A stretch of DNA of 40,973 nt from Alphaproteobacteria bacterium. GTDB lineage: Bacteria > Pseudomonadota > Alphaproteobacteria > Rickettsiales > SXRF01. The translations under genes were made by a program, and so were the position numbers. Location: contig JANYBV010000016.1 in assembly GCA_025360605.1 (NCBI GenBank), positions 1 to 40,973 on the forward strand, given 5' to 3'. The notes beneath the pieces were generated by a model. That model saw nothing but the letters and a program-made list of their open reading frames with translations. It was not told the DNA's origin and did no database searches. Of the stretch, positions 24,113 to 31,766 are shown one piece after another. The number at the start of each line of letters is the position of its first letter. Position 1 is the first letter of the stretch.

Positions 24113-24425
24113 TGGTGCTCGCGACCGGAATCGAACCGGTATGACCTTGCGATCGACGGATTTTCATACCTGCCACAGCTTTCGCTGCCGCTGCATGAGC
24201 AGCGTTTGGGGTCTGGACTATCCCTTCACCATTGCCTCACGGCATTAGGTGCTGCCCGTCTAGTCTCTACACCTTCCGAATTACTCCGGCTTGGCTCGGG
24301 ATTGGCATCAGCCGGAAGTCTGGCTGTAAGCGTTCCCCGAATTTGGGCAGTTCTACTCTTAGCGTTTCCACCAAGGCACTCAAACCGTATAAGTCCGTTG
24401 CGTCTACCAATTCCGCCACGCGAGC
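24113..24425 (-). tRNA. tRNA-Leu(UAA), interrupted by a group I intron, CCA encoded
   Basis: The 5' exon (24391-24425, 35 nt) holds acceptor GCTCGCG, the D arm (TGGCGGAATTGGTAGACGC) and ACGGACTT. The 3' exon (24113-24164, 52 nt) holds AAAATCCGT, a long variable arm (GATC-GCAA-GGTC), T arm ACCGG-TTCGATT-CCGGT, acceptor CGCGAGC, A and CCA. Joined, the exons give an 87-nt class II tRNA with anticodon loop CTTAAAA, anticodon UAA. The intron splits the anticodon between its U and AA, the same site as in cyanobacterial and chloroplast tRNA-Leu(UAA). Confidence 0.93.
24165..24390 (-). ncRNA. Group I intron in the tRNA-Leu(UAA) anticodon loop
   Basis: The intron is 226 nt and ends in G next to the 3' exon. 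Its core recalls the cyanobacterial tRNA-Leu intron: AATCCCGAGCCAAGCCG, CGGAAGGTGTAGAGACTAGACGGGC and GATAGTCCAGACC (P3/P7 region), and CAGCGAAAGCTG (P9) near the end. The exon CTT can pair with an internal guide GAG (in TTTGAGTG, about 24373-24380) with a U-G pair at the splice site. This suggests subgroup IC3 and self-splicing. It contains no ORF. Two frames across it are artefacts. Confidence 0.9.
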
Positions 24426-24495
24426 TTACCGGATTCGACATATAGTCTGAAGCATTTGGATAGCCAAGCAGAAACTAACGCGGCCTCGGTCTAAC

Positions 24496-25683
24496 CTATT
24501 CCTTGTCGGTTTTCTTCGTCGAATCGGATTTTGCTTTGTCTTTCCGTGGCCTCCGGACGTTTATCGCGGCTGCATCCAGGCTGGTTTTGATATGCGATGC
24601 GTAGTATTTCTCGATCATCTCCACACTGGTACGGCAGTTCTTGGCGATTTGGTAAATGTCTGCACCCTCCATGAGTCGCAAACAAATGTAGGTATGCCGA
24701 AGACTGTAGGCCGTCCGACGGTTGCCCTCACGGTCAAGCTTTAAGTCTTCTTCTGCAAGTATCCGGTTGAATAGCTCTTGATGAGTCTTGGGGAAAAGTC
24801 GGTCCGTGGGTTCGGTGAAGTTTCGCTTCTTGAGCCGCCTGAATGGTGTCACGGCACCAGAGGTGCTTTTACAATAGCCCACTCCGCGTTTGCCCCGTAC
24901 TTCGATCTCAAGAATGGTCTCACCAGTAGAGTCGTCATCGACGATGGTAACATCTCGAAACTCAAGACGGGCGGCCTCGTCAGGCCTGATGCCCGTGTTT
25001 GCCATGAAGAGCACATAATCGTGAAGCTGGGCGCTTTCCCACTCGTAGCGGTTCCGCTTCGGTTTTTGCGCTCGGCGTCTGGTAGCCTCGTACAGCTTCT
25101 TGTACTCTTCAGGCGAGAACCACGCCCGGTGAGAGATTTTTCCAGAAGATTTGTAAGGTTCAGCAAGATCGGGGAGCATGGGAAGCCAGCCGTGACGGTT
25201 GGCAGTTTTTAGCACCTGACGAAGCACCACGATCTCTTGGTGCATTGTGCTGCGGGCAGGGGGCTTGCCACTCGCTTCGATAGACTTCTCTCTGCGGTCG
25301 ATTCGATATTCCTGAACGATACCGGGAGTAATGTCCGAAAGGACCATTTCTCCGAAGAAGGGCAACAGGTATAACCTCAGCCTTCGGCTGTGGCCAACGA
25401 CGTATTGGGCGTTTCGCTCGCCTTGCGTGATGATTTCGTATTCGCGAAGGAACTGCTTTGCGGCATGAGCAAAGGTCTTGCCGTGCTTAAGTGAACCCCA
25501 CCGATGTTTACCCTTGAGTTCCAGATACCAGTCTTCTGCAAAGTCTTTAGCGTGGGAGAGGCTTTCCTCTTTCGTGCTGGTTCGGTAATTCTTGCCTCCT
25601 ACAAACGTTGCACATTGCCAGAATCGGCTGTTATCGCGTTTGTAGATGTGGAGCCTTCCTCCCATAAGTTCGTGATGTGCCAT
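24496..25683 (-). CDS. int: Tyrosine recombinase (phage/island integrase)
   Basis: The protein has 395 residues. It has an N-terminal arm-binding part, a SAM-like core-binding region (about 65-165) and a catalytic domain. Catalytic Arg233 is in TGIRPDEA, Arg329-His330 in YSLRHTY (the usual first His of HxxR is Tyr326), and the nucleophile is Tyr360 or 361 in EMIEKYYASH. The product cuts and rejoins DNA at an attachment site. The gene points at the tRNA-Leu 70 nt away, and a partial tRNA-Leu copy lies 153 nt beyond its start. The two copies bracket the integrase, so the island or what remains of it probably inserted at tRNA-Leu. The C-terminal tail is Lys/Asp-rich. Confidence 0.9.
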   Translation of the reverse strand: MAHHELMGGRLHIYKRDNSRFWQCATFVGGKNYRTSTKEESLSHAKDFAEDWYLELKGKHRWGSLKHGKTFAHAAKQFLREYEIITQGERNAQYVVGHSRRLRLYLLPFFGEMVLSDITPGIVQEYRIDRREKSIEASGKPPARSTMHQEIVVLRQVLKTANRHGWLPMLPDLAEPYKSSGKISHRAWFSPEEYKKLYEATRRRAQKPKRNRYEWESAQLHDYVLFMANTGIRPDEAARLEFRDVTIVDDDSTGETILEIEVRGKRGVGYCKSTSGAVTPFRRLKKRNFTEPTDRLFPKTHQELFNRILAEEDLKLDREGNRRTAYSLRHTYICLRLMEGADIYQIAKNCRTSVEMIEKYYASHIKTSLDAAAINVRRPRKDKAKSDSTKKTDKE

Positions 25684-25835
25684 AGCCTATACATTTGAAC
25701 GCGTTGATTAAATTATCCACAAAGTGTGTAACTAATGTGCAAGTATAAACTAAGGTATTTTGCTAGTCCAGAACTACAGTCAATCGCTTGATTTTGTTGG
25801 GAATTCTATTCATTGAATATTTTAGACCGATATGC

Positions 25836-25874
25836 TTTTAAGTCCCTTGCGTCTACCAATTCCGCCATGAGAGC
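25836..25874 (-). repeat. Partial intronless tRNA-Leu copy (candidate attachment site)
   Basis: This 39-nt stretch matches the spliced tRNA-Leu from its first base through CTTAAAA, with three differences (acceptor positions 5 and 7, and position 29). The homology stops after AAAA, and there is no 3' half. It has the same orientation as the tRNA at 24113, and the integrase lies between them. The stretch reads straight through the intron site, so it derives from an intronless gene. It is probably an att remnant. The rest of 25684-26061 shows no gene. Confidence 0.8.
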
Positions 25875-26061
25875 ATTCGAAGGACACCTGCATATATCAG
25901 CCCTCTGGTGGTATAGGCCAGAAGTTTTTTTATTCCAAGGGGCATAACAAGCGGCTTGGCGCGTTCATCTGCGGGATGCGGATTTTTTTATGAATTAATG
26001 CATTGATATTTAATACGTTATTCATGCGAGTTACAAATAACGGTACCTGAAGGAAAATAAT

Positions 26062-26835
26062 TCAGGCAGCGAGATCTTCTTCCAGCACTTCCGTGGTGAG
26101 GGAGAGCAGCATTTGCCTGATCTGCTCGCTGGCTTTATCCAGCTGTGCGGCATTAGCGGATCTCGACACAAGGCTGGTACCAAGGCGCTGGTTGCGGATG
26201 AAGGGGTAGCTTCCGATTTCAATGTCTTGGAACTGGTTCTGAATGGCGCTGAGTTTTTCCGCGATAATCCCTTCGGTGACAAAAGCAGAAAGGGTGCGCG
26301 ACAGCATTTTGGCACCGCCTTTGAAGAGATGTTTCACATTATCGAACATGGCTTGCATGATGCGCGGAACGCCCGCCATCACATACACGTTTTCGAGGTA
26401 AAATCCGGGGGCGGCACTGACGGGATTGGCAATCAGTATGCCGCCGACGGGAATTTCCGCCATTTTAAGGCGTGCAGCATTAAGTTGCTCTTTTCCGTAG
26501 TAATTTTCAAGAATTTGTGCCGCTTCCTTATGAAGCTCCAGCGGCACGCCAAAAGCGGCTGCAATGGCATCGGAGGTGATGTCGTCGTGTGTCGGGCCGA
26601 TGCCGCCGGTGGTAAAAACATAGGTATAGTTGCGGCGGCAGGTGTTTACGGTATCTATTATAACCTGTTTAATATCAGGGATAATCCTGACTTCCAGCAG
26701 GCGAACGCCTGCTTCATTGAGGTTTCCTGCGATCCACGCGACGTTCTTGTCCTGCGTGCGGCCGGAAAGGATTTCGTTGCCTATAATAATAAGGCAGGCG
26801 GTAGAAGCGGATATTGGTGCAGGCTGTGCTTGCAT
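26062..26835 (-). CDS. CinA-like molybdopterin-binding-fold protein
   Basis: The protein has 257 residues and covers only the N-terminal MoCF/COG1058 domain. It has IIGNEILSGRTQDKN near the start (about 17-31), TTGGIGPTHDD (about 74-84) and MAGVPRIM (about 153-160). The C-terminal PncC-type nicotinamide-nucleotide amidohydrolase domain of full CinA is absent, as in many proteobacterial short forms. In relatives the domain hydrolyses ADP-ribose or related pyrophosphates. The gene is divergent from the methionine aminopeptidase operon, with 87 nt between the starts. Confidence 0.85.
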   Translation of the reverse strand: MQAQPAPISASTACLIIIGNEILSGRTQDKNVAWIAGNLNEAGVRLLEVRIIPDIKQVIIDTVNTCRRNYTYVFTTGGIGPTHDDITSDAIAAAFGVPLELHKEAAQILENYYGKEQLNAARLKMAEIPVGGILIANPVSAAPGFYLENVYVMAGVPRIMQAMFDNVKHLFKGGAKMLSRTLSAFVTEGIIAEKLSAIQNQFQDIEIGSYPFIRNQRLGTSLVSRSANAAQLDKASEQIRQMLLSLTTEVLEEDLAA

Positions 26836-26922
26836 AGAGCTGGTCTCCTGATAAAACCTATTCTATATATTATAGTTACGTATAGCTAATATATTATTAT
26901 TGGAAAGCCCAAAGGAGTAAAC

Positions 26923-27717
26923 GTGTACGACGACATACGCCCGATCATCATTCACGGCAAGGACGAATTTGAAGGCATGCGCCGCGCCGGAAGGCTGGCG
27001 GCCGAAGTACTGGACATGATCGGCGGGCACGTCAAACCGGGTGTTACCACCGGTGAGTTGAACGATCTGTGCCACGAAATGATTGTTTCAAGAGGTGCGA
27101 TCCCTGCGCCGCTGGGCTATCGCGGTTTTCCCAAATCTGTTTGCACATCGGTCAACCATGTGGTTTGCCATGGTATTCCCGGAACGCTGCGCCTGAAAGA
27201 AGGCGATACGATCAATATCGATGTCACGGTGATTGTCGATGGTTGGCACGGCGACACCAGCCGCATGTATTGGGCAGGGACGCCTTCCATCAAATCCAAG
27301 CGCCTGACGCAGATCACCTATGAGGCGATGATGCTGGGCATTGAACAGGTGAAACCCGGAAACACGGTTGGCGATATCGGCCACGCGATTCAGACCTATG
27401 CCGAGAAACAGGGATTCTCGGTGGTGCGTGATTATTGCGGCCACGGGCTTGGCAAAACTTTCCACACCGCGCCGAACATCATGCATTATGGCGAAGCGGG
27501 CGAGGGGCCGGTGCTGAAAGAAGGCATGTTTTTCACTGTTGAGCCCATGATCAACGCAGGGCACTGGGAAACCATCCTCAGCAAGCACGACAACTGGACG
27601 GTGACCACGCGGGATAAATCGCTTTCGGCACAGTTCGAGCATTCGTTGGGTGTTACGGCCACGGGTTATGAAATTTTCACCCTGTCACCCACGGGAAAAT
27701 TTTTCCCGCCTTATTGA
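26923..27717 (+). CDS. map: Methionine aminopeptidase, type I
   Basis: The protein has 264 residues and removes initiator Met from nascent proteins in the cytosol. Metal ligands and active-site residues are visible: His in CHGIP, Asp in NIDVTV, Asp in HGDTS, His in CGHGLG, Glu in VEPM and Glu in QFEHS. The start is a GTG with AAGGAG 5 nt upstream, so translation may be modest. It heads an operon with a second map, radC and an ELM1-like gene, with a 6-nt gap to the next. Confidence 0.93.
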   Translation: MYDDIRPIIIHGKDEFEGMRRAGRLAAEVLDMIGGHVKPGVTTGELNDLCHEMIVSRGAIPAPLGYRGFPKSVCTSVNHVVCHGIPGTLRLKEGDTINIDVTVIVDGWHGDTSRMYWAGTPSIKSKRLTQITYEAMMLGIEQVKPGNTVGDIGHAIQTYAEKQGFSVVRDYCGHGLGKTFHTAPNIMHYGEAGEGPVLKEGMFFTVEPMINAGHWETILSKHDNWTVTTRDKSLSAQFEHSLGVTATGYEIFTLSPTGKFFPPY

Positions 27718-27723
27718 GCTGTT

Positions 27724-28551
27724 ATGGCTGATGAACGCGGAACATCCCTTGAAACACTGGCACATTTGAAGAAAATGCGTGCCGCCGCAAGGCTGGCGGC
27801 AGATGTTCTGGATGCGGTGGCCGCAGAAGTGAAAGAAGGTGTCACCACCGATCAGCTCAATAGCTTTTGCCACGACATGATTGTTGCGCGTGGCGGCGAA
27901 CCTGCGCCGCTCGGATTTAAAGGATTTCCCAAATCTATCTGCACATCGGTGAACCATGTGGCCGCCCACGGTATCCCCAGCGACCAGCCGTTGCATGATG
28001 GCGACCTGCTTAAAATCGATGTTTCGGTGAAGCTGGACGGAGTGTATGGCGATAATTGCCGTAGCTATTTTGTAGGCACTCCCTCGGAGCGGGCAAAAGA
28101 TATAACCACTGCCGCCTACAACGCGATGATACGTGGTATCGAGCAGGTGCGTGCGGGCAATACGGTGGCGGATATAGGCACGGCGATTGATCGTAGTGCT
28201 ACCTTTGCGGGATATTCCGTGTTACATAAATTCAACGGTCACGGTATCGGTGAGGAACTGCATATGCCGCCTAAAATTTATGCCTATCCCAACCTCAAGG
28301 ACGATGTGGAGCTGAAGGCTGGTATGATTTTTACGGTGGAACCTCTGCTCACCGAAGGCGGCAATGGCTACACGATGGATGATAACGGCGAAGTGAGGGT
28401 CGCGCCGGAAAAATTGTCCGCGCAATTCGAACATATGGTTCTCGTGATGGACAAAGGCTGCGAAATACTCACGGAATCCCCGCGCGGGATATATGTGCCT
28501 TCGGCTATCCGGCCCGACGTTGTAAAGCTCGGCAGGCGTGGGGCGGTATGA
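27724..28551 (+). CDS. Second methionine aminopeptidase, tandem paralogue
   Basis: The protein has 275 residues and is clearly homologous to the product just upstream (shared LAADVLD, VTTxxLN, PAPLGxxGFPKS and CTSVNHV blocks). The metal residues are kept: His in AHGIP, Asp in KIDVSV, Asp in YGDNC, His in GHGIG, Glu in VEPL and Glu in QFEHM. Local differences (AAHGIP for VCHGIP, GDNCRSYF for GDTSRMYW, and NGHGIGEELH for CGHGLGKTFH) may alter substrate choice. The C-terminus is about 15 residues longer. Its stop overlaps the radC start by 4 nt (ATGA). It may be a duplicate with altered specificity. Confidence 0.9.
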   Translation: MADERGTSLETLAHLKKMRAAARLAADVLDAVAAEVKEGVTTDQLNSFCHDMIVARGGEPAPLGFKGFPKSICTSVNHVAAHGIPSDQPLHDGDLLKIDVSVKLDGVYGDNCRSYFVGTPSERAKDITTAAYNAMIRGIEQVRAGNTVADIGTAIDRSATFAGYSVLHKFNGHGIGEELHMPPKIYAYPNLKDDVELKAGMIFTVEPLLTEGGNGYTMDDNGEVRVAPEKLSAQFEHMVLVMDKGCEILTESPRGIYVPSAIRPDVVKLGRRGAV

Positions 28552-29240
28552 CGGCAGACACGAAAACAAAACCTCATTACACTGGCCATCGTAAGCGCCT
28601 GCGCGACCGCTTCTTGCTGGCGGGGCCGGAAGCTCTGGCTGACTATGAATTACTGGAAATGATTTTATTTCCCGCTAAACCTATCGGCGATGTGAAACCC
28701 ATGGCCAAAGATTTGATTGCCGCGCTCGGCACGTTCGGCAAGGTGCTGCATGCAACGCCGCAGCAATTACTGAAAGTCGAAGGAGTAAACGAGGCGGCAG
28801 TGGTAGCGATTAAAGTGGCCAAGGCGGCGGCCGAGCGTTTGTTGCGCGAGGACATTACCGACAAGGAAGTTATCAAAAGCTGGACGCAGCTAATTGATTA
28901 TTGCCGCATTCAGTTTGGCAATAACCAGAACGAAGAATTCCATGTATTATTTCTGAATAACCATCTTGAACTGATGCTGGATGAGTGCCTGCAAAAAGGA
29001 ACGGTGAACCACACGCCCGTCTATCCGCGTGAGGTGGTGAAGCGCGCGCTTGAAATCGGTGCATCCAGCCTGATTCTCGTGCATAACCATCCCAGCGGCG
29101 ATGTGAGCCCAAGCCGTGCGGATATCGATGTCACCAAACAAATTGTCGAGGCGGCGCGCCCGCTGGGCATCGCCGTTCAGGATCACATTATCATTGGGGC
29201 GAAGAAGCATTTTTCATTCAAAGCAAAAGGCCTGATCTGA
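28548..29240 (+). CDS. radC: RadC-family JAB-domain protein
   Basis: The protein has 230 residues. An N-terminal helix-hairpin-helix region (about 15-85, with ALADYELLEMIL and VEGVNEAAVVAIK) is followed by the JAB/MPN domain. That domain shows the Zn motif HNHPSGDVSPSRADID, with both His and the Asp, and an upstream catalytic Glu candidate in the KGTVNHTPVYPRE region. Despite the historic name, the role in DNA repair is doubtful. Coupled to its neighbours by overlaps at both ends (ATGA with map2, and TGATG with the ELM1-like gene). Confidence 0.93.
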   Translation: MTADTKTKPHYTGHRKRLRDRFLLAGPEALADYELLEMILFPAKPIGDVKPMAKDLIAALGTFGKVLHATPQQLLKVEGVNEAAVVAIKVAKAAAERLLREDITDKEVIKSWTQLIDYCRIQFGNNQNEEFHVLFLNNHLELMLDECLQKGTVNHTPVYPREVVKRALEIGASSLILVHNHPSGDVSPSRADIDVTKQIVEAARPLGIAVQDHIIIGAKKHFSFKAKGLI

Positions 29241-30202
29241 TGGCGTCGTGTTGGGGGCTGACATCGGGGCAGGCAGGCATGGTGGCACAGGTGAAGGCAC
29301 TGGCATCAGCGCTGAAGCTGGAAGTGCAGATGAAGAAAGCTGATATCAGAAAGCCTTTTTCCTATTTGCCAAACGCGGTGTATCCGCCGTTTCGCCGTTT
29401 TATTGTCCCGAACTTGCTGGCGGCAGAGAGTGATTCGCTTACGGCTCCGTATCCCGATGTGGTGATCAGCTGCGGCAGGCGTGCGGCATTGATGGCTATG
29501 GGTTTAAAAACCCGCGCGCCCCATACGCGCTTTATCCATATTCAGGATCCGCAGATGCCTTCGCGCTACTTTGATTTGGTGGTGGCCATGCAGCATGATG
29601 CGATCACCGGAGCCAATGTATTGAAAACCCGTTTTGCCCTGCACGCCATCACTCCCGAGATATTGCAGCGGGCAAAGCAGGAGTTCGAACCGGTATTTGC
29701 AGCTTATGCTGCGCCGCGTATTGCGGTGTTGCTCGGTGGTTCCACCAATAAATACACGCTGGATGCAATCGGTATGAAGCAGTTGGTGGATGTTTTGCAA
29801 ACGATTCAGACACAATCGAAAGGCTCACTCCTCATCACGCCTTCGCGGCGGACGGGCGAAGCCAATATCCGCACGCTCAACGAATCATTCGCACAGAATC
29901 GCAACGTATATATCTATGATTTTGCCGGTGCGAATCCATATCTTGGATTGCTGGCGGTGGCGGATGCCATTGTGGTCACGAATGATTCGGTGAATATGAT
30001 GAGCGAGGCGCTGGCAACCGGAAAGCCGGTGTATATTCTGCCGCTATCGGGGCACAGCAACACTAAACCCGCACGTTTTGCTGAAACACTGATTCAGGAT
30101 GGATTGGCTCGCACGTTCAACGGCGCGTGGGAACAATGGACGTATCCCATACCGGATGAAATGAAGAGCTTATCGGAAGAAATTTCTAAACGGATGTTTT
30201 AG
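29240..30202 (+). CDS. ELM1-like (DUF1022) glycosyltransferase-fold protein
   Basis: The protein has 320 residues and resembles the mitochondrial-fission ELM1/DUF1022 family. Visible are CWGLTSGQAGM near the start, PDVVISCGRRAA (about 72-83), IHIQDP (about 98-103), VLLGGSTNKY (about 158-167) and the donor-site-like VTNDSVNMMSEALATGKPVY (about 247-266), which resembles GT-B nucleotide-sugar binding. Function in bacteria is unclear; a glycan role is plausible. The start overlaps the radC stop (TGATG). The stop shares TTAG (30199-30202) with the convergent small gene. Confidence 0.8.
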   Translation: MASCWGLTSGQAGMVAQVKALASALKLEVQMKKADIRKPFSYLPNAVYPPFRRFIVPNLLAAESDSLTAPYPDVVISCGRRAALMAMGLKTRAPHTRFIHIQDPQMPSRYFDLVVAMQHDAITGANVLKTRFALHAITPEILQRAKQEFEPVFAAYAAPRIAVLLGGSTNKYTLDAIGMKQLVDVLQTIQTQSKGSLLITPSRRTGEANIRTLNESFAQNRNVYIYDFAGANPYLGLLAVADAIVVTNDSVNMMSEALATGKPVYILPLSGHSNTKPARFAETLIQDGLARTFNGAWEQWTYPIPDEMKSLSEEISKRMF

Positions 30203-30462
30203 CGACGGCCAAAACCGTTGCCTTTGCCACCGCCCATTTCTTTGTCGCTAGCAGCACGATCTGCTATGCCCTTGCTGCTGGTGGTGACATCAAGTCCGGC
30301 AAGTACGGCCTCACGGCTGCTCGTTGCAGCTGCAATATATCCAGGCAGTGGATTGGGATATTCTGCAATTTGTTTTCTGGTAGGAGCAGAGGTTTCCACA
30401 AACTCCCTGAATTGTTTTGGAGTTCTCACTTCAGTCACCGTGTCGGAAATTGCCATAACCAT
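30199..30462 (-). CDS. Small hypothetical protein with Gly-rich basic tail
   Basis: The protein has 87 residues. The ATG at 30462 (GAGCGAG upstream) or a second one at 30456 could start it. There is no signal peptide or membrane segment. The middle is Ser/Thr/Ala-rich and predicted partly disordered, and the last 13 residues are Gly, Lys and Arg-rich (GGGKGNGFGRR), which could bind RNA or anionic surfaces. I do not recognise it. It overlaps the ELM1-like stop by 3 nt. Upstream (30463-30617) there is an AT-rich gap with no gene. Confidence 0.6.
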   Translation of the reverse strand: MVMAISDTVTEVRTPKQFREFVETSAPTRKQIAEYPNPLPGYIAAATSSREAVLAGLDVTTSSKGIADRAASDKEMGGGKGNGFGRR

Positions 30463-30617
30463 CTCGCTCTTTTAAACTGCGTTATAAATTCATCGATTTC
30501 TTGTATTAATATAGCACAGAAAGTGTATGTTTTGTATGACTGTTTGGTGATATAGCGGTTAACAATTAGTTAATTAAACAGTTAATATTATTAATGTCTT
30601 AAAACTGTAACCTACCC

Positions 30618-31760
30618 CTAGTGCAGGGTTCTACCGCTACGGGGGGCAACAAAAACTTTGTTTTCAGAGGTTTCCAGAGGGGATCCGATGGACTGGGCGG
30701 CAAAACCCGCCTGAACAAGGTCATGGTCGTGGATATTGTGCAGCCATTCATGAAAGATAAAATCCGGTAATGCAGGGGGCTGGCTACCATCAGTGCCCAG
30801 CACCTGTTCCATTTGTCTTTTATTATCAGGCGTGAATATCTGGTCCCACGCAATCACCAGCATGGAATGGGCGCTTTGGGCAAAATCCTCACTGCTGAGG
30901 CGTCCCAGTTCATGTTCCTGATGGAGGGTTTGCAGGTTCATTTTAAATACGTTCAGCGCCACGTTGGTGGAGGGGTTGCCATCCACGCCGATGCACATGG
31001 CGCGGCATGCTGCCACACGCCACATATCCGAAGGCGATCCGGTCACGCGGTCATCCCAGAATTCCGCTAGCAGGTTGGCGACTGCCACATTATTTTTTAC
31101 CGATGCACGCTGCCATGCCCGCAGGCGGTTGAGGCGGTTGCGGAACGCCGGTTCACTCGGGTCGATCGGGTGAAAACGGCTGCTTTGTTTCATATCCAGA
31201 TCATCCAGATGGCCTTTTTCATCCGCTTCCTTCAGCATATCCAAGCGCACGCTGCCGTTGATTGGTTTACTTGGGTCAATCAGCTCGAACAATTTACTGT
31301 CCACGGCCAGTGCGCGGTTGTGGGCGCTGGTGCCGGCGGGGGCGAGAAGTTTGGCCTCCACCAGATCGGGGCGGCTATTTTCCAGCAGGCGTCCTGAGTC
31401 ATAGGTACGCAGACCGTCCATCACCACGGTAAACTGCCCGTAGCGGTTGCGCATATCAATCGCGGTGTCAATCAATACATCGGCGAGTTTGCGGTGCAGT
31501 AGCAGCGGCGTTCCTGCGGCATAGGCCTGCGAGAATTTGTTGACCAGTTCATTCGGGCGGGATTTTTTGGTTTCATTGTAGGTCTGTTCATCGACGCTGA
31601 TAACACGACCGTTATCGTAAATCTGGTTATCCTGCGCATAGGCGACATGGATGACAATGGGGTCTGGTTTACCGCCGGCAGTGCGGTCATCGAGGCGGTA
31701 ACTGGCGAGATTAATCAGGTCTTGCTGTAAATCAATGAGCTGGTTCGGTGCGGGCTGCAT
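30618..31760 (-). CDS. M15-family (VanX/D-Ala-D-Ala dipeptidase-like) metallopeptidase with insertion
   Basis: The protein has 380 residues. The M15D pattern is visible: DGLRTY with Arg118, SAHNRALAVD with Zn ligands His147 and Asp154, and EWLH with catalytic Glu338 and Zn ligand His341. In the SxHxxGxAxD motif the Gly is replaced by Ala. Asp154 to Glu338 is 184 residues, whereas VanX, as I recall it, has about 58. So an insertion of about 125 residues is present. No signal peptide is visible. The activity could be a cytoplasmic D,D-dipeptidase or a peptidoglycan-fragment enzyme. It is 6 nt downstream of the DUF599 gene and presumably in its operon. Confidence 0.7.
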   Translation of the reverse strand: MQPAPNQLIDLQQDLINLASYRLDDRTAGGKPDPIVIHVAYAQDNQIYDNGRVISVDEQTYNETKKSRPNELVNKFSQAYAAGTPLLLHRKLADVLIDTAIDMRNRYGQFTVVMDGLRTYDSGRLLENSRPDLVEAKLLAPAGTSAHNRALAVDSKLFELIDPSKPINGSVRLDMLKEADEKGHLDDLDMKQSSRFHPIDPSEPAFRNRLNRLRAWQRASVKNNVAVANLLAEFWDDRVTGSPSDMWRVAACRAMCIGVDGNPSTNVALNVFKMNLQTLHQEHELGRLSSEDFAQSAHSMLVIAWDQIFTPDNKRQMEQVLGTDGSQPPALPDFIFHEWLHNIHDHDLVQAGFAAQSIGSPLETSENKVFVAPRSGRTLH

Positions 31761-31766
31761 GGCGTA

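Noticed and set aside
24165-24390. Riboswitch or other leader instead of an intron
   Set aside because: Exact exon joining gives a normal tRNA-Leu, and the core sequences fit group I introns.
24020-24445. 141-codon plus-strand frame
   Set aside because: It covers the antisense strand of the intron-bearing tRNA-Leu; no ribosome binding site or protein-like composition.
799-26863. Repeated 11-mer AAAACCTATTC at 799-809, 1494-1504 and 26853-26863
   Set aside because: Short, no common position relative to genes, and only three copies; probably coincidence.
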